Below are positions 1 through 9,177 of a stretch of DNA of 64,000 nucleotides, piece after piece. The DNA lies in assembly GCF_964036635.1 (NCBI RefSeq), contig NZ_OZ038524.1, forward strand, positions 601,501 to 665,500, read 5' to 3'. The DNA comes from Tenacibaculum dicentrarchi. Its GTDB lineage: Bacteria > Bacteroidota > Bacteroidia > Flavobacteriales > Flavobacteriaceae. Numbering within the stretch: position 1 is the first letter of the stretch; each line of letters begins with the position of its first letter. The position numbers and the translations under genes were made by a program. Below the pieces are notes generated by a model. The model saw nothing but the letters and a program-made list of their open reading frames with translations. It had not been told where the DNA came from and ran no database searches.

Positions 1-3000
1 GCAGATGGCTTAAAATTTGATCCTGATGGAAGTACAAATGATGATGCTACTTTTAATATCGCAGCAATAGATAATGATAGCGGTGAAGATGCAACACCAG
101 CAACCATCACAATTCCACTAGGAAATGTCTTACCAACAACCGATGATATTACATCAGCAAGTATTTCAAGTGATGCGGGAGCAACAGATATTGTAAATCC
201 AACAGGAAACGATACCGATGGAACGGTTGAAAATTATAAAATCACGAGTTTACCAAGCGGTGGAACCTTATTTTTAGCCGATGGAATAACGCCTGTAACC
301 TTAAACCAAGTGTTAACATTAGCCCAAGCAGATGGCTTAAAATTTGATCCTGATGGAAGTACAAATGATGATGCTACTTTTAATATCGCAGCAATAGATA
401 ATGATAGCGGCGAAGATGCAACACCAGCAACCATCACAATTCCACTAGGAAATGTCTTACCAACAACCGATGATATTACATCAGCAAGTATTTCAAGTGA
501 TGCGGGAGCAACAGATATTGTAAATCCAACAGGAAACGATACCGATGGAACGGTTGAAAATTATAAAATCACGAGTTTACCAAGCGGTGGAACCTTATTT
601 TTAGCCGATGGAATAACGCCTGTAACCTTAAACCAAGTGTTAACATTAGCCCAAGCAGATGGCTTAAAATTTGATCCTGATGGAAGTACAAATGATGATG
701 CTACTTTTAATATCGCAGCAATAGATAATGATAGCGGCGAAGATGCAACACCAGCAACCATCACAATTCCACTAGGAAATGTCTTACCAACAACCGATGA
801 TATTACATCAGCAAGTATTTCAAGTGATGCGGGAGCAACAGATATTGTAAATCCAACAGGAAACGATACCGATGGAACGGTTGAAAATTATAAAATCACG
901 AGTTTACCAAGCGGTGGAACCTTATTTTTAGCCGATGGAATAACACCTGTAACCTTAAACCAAGTGTTAACATTAGCCCAAGCAGATGGCTTAAAATTTG
1001 ATCCTGATGGAAGTACAAATGATGATGCTACTTTTAATATCGCAGCAATAGATAATGATAGCGGTGAAGATGCAACACCAGCAACCATCACAATACCACT
1101 AGGAAATGTCTTGCCAACAACCGATGATATTACATCAGCAAGTATTTCAAGTGATGCGGGAGCAACAGATATTGTAAATCCAACAGGAAACGATACCGAT
1201 GGAACGGTTGAAAATTATAAAATCACGAGTTTACCAAGCGGTGGAACCTTATTTTTAGCCGATGGAATAACACCTGTAACCTTAAATCAAGTGTTAACAT
1301 TAGCCCAAGCAGATGGCTTAAAATTTGATCCTGATGGAAGTACAAATGATGATGCTACTTTTAATATCGCAGCAATAGATAATGATAGCGGCGAAGATGC
1401 AACACCAGCAACCATCACAATTCCACTAGGAAATGTCTTGCCAACAACCGATGATATTACATCAGCAAGTATTTCAAGTGATGCGGGAGCAACAGATATT
1501 GTAAATCCAACAGGAAACGATACCGATGGAACGGTTGAAAATTATAAAATCACGAGTTTACCAAGCGGTGGAACCTTATTTTTAGCCGATGGAATAACGC
1601 CTGTAACCTTAAACCAAGTGTTAACATTAGCCCAAGCAGATGGCTTAAAATTTGATCCTGATGGAAGTACAAATGATGATGCTACTTTTAATATCGCAGC
1701 AATAGATAATGATAGCGGCGAAGATGCAACACCAGCAACCATCACAATACCACTAGGAAATGTCTTGCCAACAACCGATGATATTACATCAGCAAGTATT
1801 TCAAGTGATGCGGGAGCAACAGATATTGTAAATCCAACAGGAAACGATACCGATGGAACGGTTGAAAATTATAAAATCACGAGTTTACCAAGCGGTGGAA
1901 CCTTATTTTTAGCCGATGGAATAACGCCTGTAACCTTAAATCAAGTGTTAACATTAGCCCAAGCAGATGGCTTAAAATTTGATCCTGATGGAAGTACAAA
2001 TGATGATGCTACTTTTAATATCGCAGCAATAGATAATGATAGCGGCGAAGATGCAACACCAGCAACCATCACAATACCACTAGGAAATGTCTTGCCAACA
2101 ACCGATGATATTACATCAGCAAGTATTTCAAGTGATGCGGGAGCAACAGATATTGTAAATCCAACAGGAAACGATACCGATGGAACGGTTGAAAATTATA
2201 AAATCACGAGTTTACCAAGCGGTGGAACCTTATTTTTAGCCGATGGAATAACGCCTGTAACCTTAAATCAAGTGTTAACATTAGCCCAAGCAGATGGCTT
2301 AAAATTTGATCCTGATGGAAGTACAAATGATGATGCTACTTTTAATATCGCAGCAATAGATAATGATAGCGGCGAAGATGCAACACCAGCAACCATCACA
2401 ATTCCACTAGGAAATGTCTTACCAACAACCGATGATATTACATCAGCAAGTATTTCAAGTGATGCGGGAGCAACAGATATTGTAAATCCAACAGGAAACG
2501 ATACCGATGGAACGGTTGAAAATTATAAAATCACGAGTTTACCAAGCGGTGGAACCTTATTTTTAGCCGATGGAATAACACCTGTAACCTTAAACCAAGT
2601 GTTAACATTAGCCCAAGCAGATGGCTTAAAATTTGATCCTGATGGAAGTACAAATGATGATGCTACTTTTAATATCGCAGCAATAGATAATGATAGCGGT
2701 GAAGATGCAACACCAGCAACCATCACAATACCACTAGGAAATGTCTTGCCAACAACCGATGATATTACATCAGCAAGTATTTCAAGTGATGCGGGAGCAA
2801 CAGATATTGTAAATCCAACAGGAAACGATACCGATGGAACGGTTGAAAATTATAAAATCACGAGTTTACCAAGCGGTGGAACCTTATTTTTAGCCGATGG
2901 AATAACACCTGTAACCTTAAATCAAGTGTTAACATTAGCCCAAGCAGATGGCTTAAAATTTGATCCTGATGGAAGTACAAATGATGATGCTACTTTTAAT

Positions 3001-6000
3001 ATCGCAGCAATAGATAATGATAGCGGCGAAGATGCAACACCAGCAACCATCACAATTCCACTAGGAAATGTCTTGCCAACAACCGATGATATTACATCAG
3101 CAAGTATTTCAAGTGATGCGGGAGCAACAGATATTGTAAATCCAACAGGAAACGATACCGATGGAACGGTTGAAAATTATAAAATCACGAGTTTACCAAG
3201 CGGTGGAACCTTATTTTTAGCCGATGGAATAACGCCTGTAACCTTAAACCAAGTGTTAACATTAGCCCAAGCAGATGGCTTAAAATTTGATCCTGATGGA
3301 AGTACAAATGATGATGCTACTTTTAATATCGCAGCAATAGATAATGATAGCGGTGAAGATGCAACACCAGCAACCATCACAATTCCACTAGGAAATGTCT
3401 TACCAACAACCGATGATATTACATCAGCAAGTATTTCAAGTGATGCGGGAGCAACAGATATTGTAAATCCAACAGGAAACGATACCGATGGAACGGTTGA
3501 AAATTATAAAATCACGAGTTTACCAAGCGGTGGAACCTTATTTTTAGCCGATGGAATAACGCCTGTAACCTTAAACCAAGTGTTAACATTAGCCCAAGCA
3601 GATGGCTTAAAATTTGATCCTGATGGAAGTACAAATGATGATGCTACTTTTAATATCGCAGCAATAGATAATGATAGCGGCGAAGATGCAACACCAGCAA
3701 CCATCACAATTCCACTAGGAAATGTCTTACCAACAACCGATGATATTACATCAGCAAGTATTTCAAGTGATGCGGGAGCAACAGATATTGTAAATCCAAC
3801 AGGAAACGATACCGATGGAACGGTTGAAAATTATAAAATCACGAGTTTACCAAGCGGTGGAACCTTATTTTTAGCCGATGGAATAACACCTGTAACCTTA
3901 AACCAAGTGTTAACATTAGCCCAAGCAGATGGCTTAAAATTTGATCCTGATGGAAGTACAAATGATGATGCTACTTTTAATATTGCAGCAATAGATAATG
4001 ATAGCGGCGAAGATGCAACACCAGCAACCATCACAATACCACTAGGAAATGTCTTACCAACAACCGATGATATTACATCAGCAAGTATTTCAAGTGATGC
4101 GGGAGCAACAGATATTGTAAATCCAACAGGAAACGATACCGATGGAACGGTTGAAAATTATAAAATCACGAGTTTACCAAGCGGTGGAACCTTATTTTTA
4201 GCCGATGGAATAACACCTGTAACCTTAAACCAAGTGTTAACATTAGCCCAAGCAGATGGCTTAAAATTTGATCCTGATGGAAGTACAAATGATGATGCTA
4301 CTTTTAATATCGCAGCAATAGATAATGATAGCGGCGAAGATGCAACACCAGCAACCATCACAATTCCACTAGGAAATGTCTTACCAACAACCGATGATAT
4401 TACATCAGCAAGTATTTCAAGTGATGCGGGAGCAACAGATATTGTAAATCCAACAGGAAACGATACCGATGGAACGGTTGAAAATTATAAAATCACGAGT
4501 TTACCAAGCGGTGGAACCTTATTTTTAGCCGATGGAATAACGCCTGTAACCTTAAACCAAGTGTTAACATTAGCCCAAGCAGATGGCTTAAAATTTGATC
4601 CTGATGGAAGTACAAATGATGATGCTACTTTTAATATCGCAGCAATAGATAATGATAGCGGTGAAGATGCAACACCAGCAACCATCACAATTCCACTAGG
4701 AAATGTCTTACCAACAACCGATGATATTACATCAGCAAGTATTTCAAGTGATGCGGGAGCAACAGATATTGTAAATCCAACAGGAAACGATACCGATGGA
4801 ACGGTTGAAAATTATAAAATCACGAGTTTACCAAGCGGTGGAACCTTATTTTTAGCCGATGGAATAACACCTGTAACCTTAAACCAAGTGTTAACATTAG
4901 CCCAAGCAGATGGCTTAAAATTTGATCCTGATGGAAGTACAAATGATGATGCTACTTTTAATATCGCAGCAATAGATAATGATAGCGGCGAAGATGCAAC
5001 ACCAGCAACCATCACAATTCCACTAGGAAATGTCTTGCCAACAACCGATGATATTACATCAGCAAGTATTTCAAGTGATGCGGGAGCAACAGATATTGTA
5101 AATCCAACAGGAAACGATACCGATGGAACGGTTGAAAATTATAAAATCACGAGTTTACCAAGCGGTGGAACCTTATTTTTAGCCGATGGAATAACACCTG
5201 TAACCTTAAACCAAGTGTTAACATTAGCCCAAGCAGATGGCTTAAAATTTGATCCTGATGGAAGTACAAATGATGATGCTACTTTTAATATCGCAGCAAT
5301 AGATAATGATAGCGGCGAAGATGCAACACCAGCAACCATCACAATACCACTAGGAAATGTCTTGCCAACAACCGATGATATTACATCAGCAAGTATTTCA
5401 AGTGATGCGGGAGCAACAGATATTGTAAATCCAACAGGAAACGATACCGATGGAACGGTTGAAAATTATAAAATCACGAGTTTACCAAGCGGTGGAACCT
5501 TATTTTTAGCCGATGGAATAACACCTGTAACCTTAAACCAAGTGTTAACATTAGCCCAAGCAGATGGCTTAAAATTTGATCCTGATGGAAGTACAAATGA
5601 TGATGCTACTTTTAATATCGCAGCAATAGATAATGATAGCGGCGAAGATGCAACACCAGCAACCATCACAATACCACTAGGAAATGTCTTGCCAACAACC
5701 GATGATATTACATCAGCAAGTATTTCAAGTGATGCGGGAGCAACAGATATTGTAAATCCAACAGGAAACGATACCGATGGAACGGTTGAAAATTATAAAA
5801 TCACGAGTTTACCAAGCGGTGGAACCTTATTTTTAGCCGATGGAATAACGCCTGTAACCTTAAATCAAGTGTTAACATTAGCCCAAGCAGATGGCTTAAA
5901 ATTTGATCCTGATGGAAGTACAAATGATGATGCTACTTTTAATATTGCAGCAATAGATAATGATAGCGGCGAAGATGCAACACCAGCAACCATCACAATT

Positions 6001-7320
6001 CCACTAGGAAATGTCTTACCAACAACCGATGATATTACATCAGCAAGTATTTCAAGTGATGCGGGAGCAACAGATATTGTAAATCCAACAGGAAACGATA
6101 CCGATGGAACGGTTGAAAATTATAAAATCACGAGTTTACCAAGCGGTGGAACCTTATTTTTAGCCGATGGAATAACGCCTGTAACCTTAAATCAAGTGTT
6201 AACATTAGCCCAAGCAGATGGCTTAAAATTTGATCCTGATGGAAGTACAAATGATGATGCTACTTTTAATATCGCAGCAATAGATAATGATAGCGGCGAA
6301 GATGCAACACCAGCAACCATCACAATACCACTAGGAAATGTCTTGCCAACAACCGATGATATTACATCAGCAAGTATTTCAAGTGATGCGGGAGCAACAG
6401 ATATTGTAAATCCAACAGGAAACGATACCGATGGAACGGTTGAAAATTATAAAATCACGAGTTTACCAAGCGGTGGAACCTTATTTTTAGCCGATGGAAT
6501 AACGCCTGTAACCTTAAACCAAGTGTTAACATTAGCCCAAGCAGATGGCTTAAAATTTGATCCTGATGGAAGTACAAATGATGATGCTACTTTTAATATC
6601 GCAGCAATAGATAATGATAGCGGCGAAGATGCAACACCAGCAACCATCACAATACCACTAGGAAATGTCTTGCCAACAACCGATGATATTACATCAGCAA
6701 GTATTTCAAGTGATGCGGGAGCAACAGATATTGTAAATCCAACAGGAAACGATACCGATGGAACGGTTGAAAATTATAAAATCACGAGTTTACCAAGCGG
6801 TGGAACCTTATTTTTAGCCGATGGAATAACGCCTGTAACCTTAAATCAAGTGTTAACATTAGCCCAAGCAGATGGCTTAAAATTTGATCCTGATGGAAGT
6901 ACAAATGATGATGCTACTTTTAATATCGCAGCAATAGATAATGATAGCGGCGAAGATGCAACACCAGCAACCATCACAATTCCACTAGGAAATGTCTTAC
7001 CAACAACCGATGATATTACATCAGCAAGTATTTCAAGTGATGCGGGAGCAACAGATATTGTAAATCCAACAGGAAACGATACCGATGGAACGGTTGAAAA
7101 TTATAAAATCACGAGTTTACCAAGCGGTGGAACCTTATTTTTAGCCGATGGAATAACGCCTGTAACCTTAAATCAAGTGTTAACATTAGCCCAAGCAGAT
7201 GGCTTAAAATTTGATCCTGATGGAAGTACAAATGATGATGCTACTTTTAATATCGCAGCAATAGATAATGATAGCGGCGAAGATGCAACACCAGCAACCA
7301 TCACAATTCCACTAGGAAAT
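1..7320 (+). repeat. Tandem array of 327-bp coding repeats (22 full copies plus a partial)
   Basis: The period is exactly 327 bp (109 codons). Full units begin at 127 and every 327 bases after that; unit 22 ends at 7320. The first 126 bases are the 3' end of another unit, so the array continues upstream. I see six two-state sites per unit, all at third codon positions and all synonymous: Leu TTA/TTG, Thr ACG/ACA, Asn AAC/AAT, Ile ATC/ATT, Gly GGC/GGT and Ile ATT/ATA. Unit haplotypes recur: units 1, 2 and 11 match; units 16 and 17 match; 5 matches 20; 7 matches 21; and the pair 3-4 matches the pair 8-9. This points to repeated duplication or conversion of blocks. Confidence 0.97.
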
Positions 7321-8229
7321 GATGAAAACCCAACAGCTAAATCTGACGAAGTATCAACGTTAAAAGATACAGCTGTAACAACAGGAAATGTACTAGAAAA
7401 TGATAGTGTTTTAGACAATGCAACAATCACGAGTTTTGATACGACAAGTACGAAAGGTGGAACGGTTATAAATAATGGCGATGGAACATTTACATATACA
7501 CCAGCATTAGGATTTGTAGGAAAAGATACCTTTACATATACTTTATGTGATGATGACATCCCAATATCATTTTGTTCAACAGCAACGGTAACGGTGAATG
7601 TAGAGTCAGTAATTGAACCTATTGTTGACGATTATACAACAACACCAGTATTAGCAGGAGAAAATACTCCATCTATAATCGATAACGATACATTTAATGG
7701 AAATCCAATAGTTGTAGGAACAGGAAAAGATGAAGTTACTTTAACCCCCAATCCAAACCAAAATAATGAACCAGGATTTACGTTCAATACTGATGGAACT
7801 ATTATGGTTTCAGAGAGTGTAACAGAAGGATTGTATGAATTAGAGTATCAGATTTGCGAAAATGGAGCAAATCCAACAAATTGTGCTACAGCAAAAGTTA
7901 AGATTTTAGTTAAGAAAAAATCACTTCCTTGTGGAACGCCATACAACATCATGACACCAGATAACGATGGTGAAAATGATAGCTTCTTTATTTCTTGTAT
8001 TGATAAGCCCGAATACGCAAATAATACTGTAGAGATATTCAATAGATGGGGAAATACAGTTTATAAAGCTTCAGGGTATAATAATGAAAGTGTTTCATTT
8101 AAAGGAATTTCAAACGGAAGAACAACACTAGTTGTTGATGAAAAATTACCACCAGGAACTTATTATTATGTTATTGATTTAGGAGATGGTTCAAAACCAA
8201 AAGTAGGTTGGTTATACATTAATAGATAA
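1..8229 (+). CDS. Giant repeat surface adhesin with type B T9SS sorting domain (5' end outside window)
   Basis: The frame is open from base 1, so the start codon lies upstream; internal GTG or ATG codons should not be taken as starts. Bases 1-7320 encode a 42-residue piece of a repeat followed by 22 complete 109-residue repeats of identical protein sequence. Each repeat has about 17 acidic and 2 basic residues and no cysteine, as expected of a calcium-dependent Ig/cadherin-like fold (inference). The last 302 residues (7321-8226) hold a cadherin-like/Ig tandem domain (GDGTFTYTP, FVGKDTFTYT), a second all-beta domain, and a C-terminal domain with TPDNDGENDSF, VEIFNRWGNTVY and GWLYINR. That last domain is the gliding-motility-associated C-terminal family (CHU_C), the type B T9SS signal used by SprB-like adhesins. 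The protein should be exported by T9SS and displayed on the cell surface. The next two genes encode probable secretion and attachment partners. Confidence 0.9.
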   Translation, partial: ADGLKFDPDGSTNDDATFNIAAIDNDSGEDATPATITIPLGNVLPTTDDITSASISSDAGATDIVNPTGNDTDGTVENYKITSLPSGGTLFLADGITPVTLNQVLTLAQADGLKFDPDGSTNDDATFNIAAIDNDSGEDATPATITIPLGNVLPTTDDITSASISSDAGATDIVNPTGNDTDGTVENYKITSLPSGGTLFLADGITPVTLNQVLTLAQADGLKFDPDGSTNDDATFNIAAIDNDSGEDATPATITIPLGNVLPTTDDITSASISSDAGATDIVNPTGNDTDGTVENYKITSLPSGGTLFLADGITPVTLNQVLTLAQADGLKFDPDGSTNDDATFNIAAIDNDSGEDATPATITIPLGNVLPTTDDITSASISSDAGATDIVNPTGNDTDGTVENYKITSLPSGGTLFLADGITPVTLNQVLTLAQADGLKFDPDGSTNDDATFNIAAIDNDSGEDATPATITIPLGNVLPTTDDITSASISSDAGATDIVNPTGNDTDGTVENYKITSLPSGGTLFLADGITPVTLNQVLTLAQADGLKFDPDGSTNDDATFNIAAIDNDSGEDATPATITIPLGNVLPTTDDITSASISSDAGATDIVNPTGNDTDGTVENYKITSLPSGGTLFLADGITPVTLNQVLTLAQADGLKFDPDGSTNDDATFNIAAIDNDSGEDATPATITIPLGNVLPTTDDITSASISSDAGATDIVNPTGNDTDGTVENYKITSLPSGGTLFLADGITPVTLNQVLTLAQADGLKFDPDGSTNDDATFNIAAIDNDSGEDATPATITIPLGNVLPTTDDITSASISSDAGATDIVNPTGNDTDGTVENYKITSLPSGGTLFLADGITPVTLNQVLTLAQADGLKFDPDGSTNDDATFNIAAIDNDSGEDATPATITIPLGNVLPTTDDITSASISSDAGATDIVNPTGNDTDGTVENYKITSLPSGGTLFLADGITPVTLNQVLTLAQADGLKFDPDGSTNDDATFNIAAIDNDSGEDATPATITIPLGNVLPTTDDITSASISSDAGATDIVNPTGNDTDGTVENYKITSLPSGGTLFLADGITPVTLNQVLTLAQADGLKFDPDGSTNDDATFNIAAIDNDSGEDATPATITIPLGNVLPTTDDITSASISSDAGATDIVNPTGNDTDGTVENYKITSLPSGGTLFLADGITPVTLNQVLTLAQADGLKFDPDGSTNDDATFNIAAIDNDSGEDATPATITIPLGNVLPTTDDITSASISSDAGATDIVNPTGNDTDGTVENYKITSLPSGGTLFLADGITPVTLNQVLTLAQADGLKFDPDGSTNDDATFNIAAIDNDSGEDATPATITIPLGNVLPTTDDITSASISSDAGATDIVNPTGNDTDGTVENYKITSLPSGGTLFLADGITPVTLNQVLTLAQADGLKFDPDGSTNDDATFNIAAIDNDSGEDATPATITIPLGNVLPTTDDITSASISSDAGATDIVNPTGNDTDGTVENYKITSLPSGGTLFLADGITPVTLNQVLTLAQADGLKFDPDGSTNDDATFNIAAIDNDSGEDATPATITIPLGNVLPTTDDITSASISSDAGATDIVNPTGNDTDGTVENYKITSLPSGGTLFLADGITPVTLNQVLTLAQADGLKFDPDGSTNDDATFNIAAIDNDSGEDATPATITIPLGNVLPTTDDITSASISSDAGATDIVNPTGNDTDGTVENYKITSLPSGGTLFLADGITPVTLNQVLTLAQADGLKFDPDGSTNDDATFNIAAIDNDSGEDATPATITIPLGNVLPTTDDITSASISSDAGATDIVNPTGNDTDGTVENYKITSLPSGGTLFLADGITPVTLNQVLTLAQADGLKFDPDGSTNDDATFNIAAIDNDSGEDATPATITIPLGNVLPTTDDITSASISSDAGATDIVNPTGNDTDGTVENYKITSLPSGGTLFLADGITPVTLNQVLTLAQADGLKFDPDGSTNDDATFNIAAIDNDSGEDATPATITIPLGNVLPTTDDITSASISSDAGATDIVNPTGNDTDGTVENYKITSLPSGGTLFLADGITPVTLNQVLTLAQADGLKFDPDGSTNDDATFNIAAIDNDSGEDATPATITIPLGNVLPTTDDITSASISSDAGATDIVNPTGNDTDGTVENYKITSLPSGGTLFLADGITPVTLNQVLTLAQADGLKFDPDGSTNDDATFNIAAIDNDSGEDATPATITIPLGNVLPTTDDITSASISSDAGATDIVNPTGNDTDGTVENYKITSLPSGGTLFLADGITPVTLNQVLTLAQADGLKFDPDGSTNDDATFNIAAIDNDSGEDATPATITIPLGNVLPTTDDITSASISSDAGATDIVNPTGNDTDGTVENYKITSLPSGGTLFLADGITPVTLNQVLTLAQADGLKFDPDGSTNDDATFNIAAIDNDSGEDATPATITIPLGNDENPTAKSDEVSTLKDTAVTTGNVLENDSVLDNATITSFDTTSTKGGTVINNGDGTFTYTPALGFVGKDTFTYTLCDDDIPISFCSTATVTVNVESVIEPIVDDYTTTPVLAGENTPSIIDNDTFNGNPIVVGTGKDEVTLTPNPNQNNEPGFTFNTDGTIMVSESVTEGLYELEYQICENGANPTNCATAKVKILVKKKSLPCGTPYNIMTPDNDGENDSFFISCIDKPEYANNTVEIFNRWGNTVYKASGYNNESVSFKGISNGRTTLVVDEKLPPGTYYYVIDLGDGSKPKVGWLYINR

Positions 8230-8239
8230 AAAAAACAAT

Positions 8240-9154
8240 ATGAAAATTAGATATTCAATACTATTAATTCTATGTATAATCAGCGGAATTAATGCACAAC
8301 AAGATCCACAATATACACAGTATATGTACAATACAATGACCGTAAACCCTGCTTATGCAGGGTCAAACGGACATAGTATCATTAATTTATTAGGAAGAAC
8401 TCAATGGGTTGGTGTTGATGGAGCACCTGATAGTCAGACATTAAGTTATGACACTCCATTAGGTTATAGTGGAGTAGGTTTAGGAATCAACTTAACAAAT
8501 GATCGAATAGGTCCATCAAACGAACTTTATTTAGATATCAACGGGTCTTATACAATTCGTACAAGCGAAGAAGGGAATTTATCTTTAGGATTAAAACTCG
8601 GAGGTCGTAATTTGAATATTGATTGGAATAAAGGACGTATTAAAAATACAGGAGATAAAAAAGTACAAACGAATATTAATAAGTTTTTACCAACCATTGG
8701 AGCAGGACTATATTACTATACAAATAATTGGTATTTAGGAGCAGCAATTCCAAATTTTATAAACACCGATCATTATGATGACACTGTTAATGGTGGAGAT
8801 ATAGCAAAAGAACGCAAGCATTTATTTTTTATCGCAGGATATGTTTTTGATTTAAGTGATAACATAAAGTTTAAACCCGCAGCATTGGCAAAAGCAGTAA
8901 AAGGAGCGCCATTATCAGTAGATGTGTCAGCAAATTTTATGTTTAACGAAAAATTTACAGGAGGTTTGGCTTGGCGATGGGATGATTCTATAAGTGCTTT
9001 GTTAGGATTTCAAGTAAATAAAAGTTTATACTTAGGTTTTGCATATGATTTAACGAGCTCAAATTATAGTAATTATAATTCAGGAACTTATGAAGCAATG
9101 CTACGTTATGAAATACTTAAGGAACAGGCTATAAAATCTCCAAGATTCTTCTAA
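8240..9154 (+). CDS. PorP/SprF family T9SS outer-membrane protein
   Basis: The 304-residue protein starts with a signal peptide (cleavage after about INAQ, residue 20). It then has the family's N-terminal signature QQDPQYTQYMYN and NPAYAGS, followed by alternating beta-strand segments up to the terminal SPRFF, as in a 14-stranded-type outer-membrane barrel. In Flavobacterium johnsoniae SprF is needed to secrete the adhesin SprB, and type B substrates generally sit next to a SprF-like partner. This gene begins 10 bases after the stop of a type B adhesin, so it is probably that adhesin's dedicated partner (inference from position and family). It is close in sequence to the product at 45706-46629, including the shared SPRFF end. 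Confidence 0.93.
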   Translation: MKIRYSILLILCIISGINAQQDPQYTQYMYNTMTVNPAYAGSNGHSIINLLGRTQWVGVDGAPDSQTLSYDTPLGYSGVGLGINLTNDRIGPSNELYLDINGSYTIRTSEEGNLSLGLKLGGRNLNIDWNKGRIKNTGDKKVQTNINKFLPTIGAGLYYYTNNWYLGAAIPNFINTDHYDDTVNGGDIAKERKHLFFIAGYVFDLSDNIKFKPAALAKAVKGAPLSVDVSANFMFNEKFTGGLAWRWDDSISALLGFQVNKSLYLGFAYDLTSSNYSNYNSGTYEAMLRYEILKEQAIKSPRFF

Positions 9155-9177
9155 AGATAAAAGAAAAACGAATTCAG

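Noticed and set aside
310..318. GTG at 310 as the start of the adhesin
   Set aside because: It is the Val codon of the repeat, and the same frame is open from base 1. The gene begins upstream of the window.
234..6650. Repeated 67-residue - strand ORFs starting MMVAGVASSP in the adhesin array
   Set aside because: They are shadows of the + strand repeat. They are open only in units with AAC; in AAT units the silent change creates a - strand TGA, so they are not under coding selection.
1..7320. CRISPR array
   Set aside because: The 327-bp units are contiguous coding repeats without spacers.
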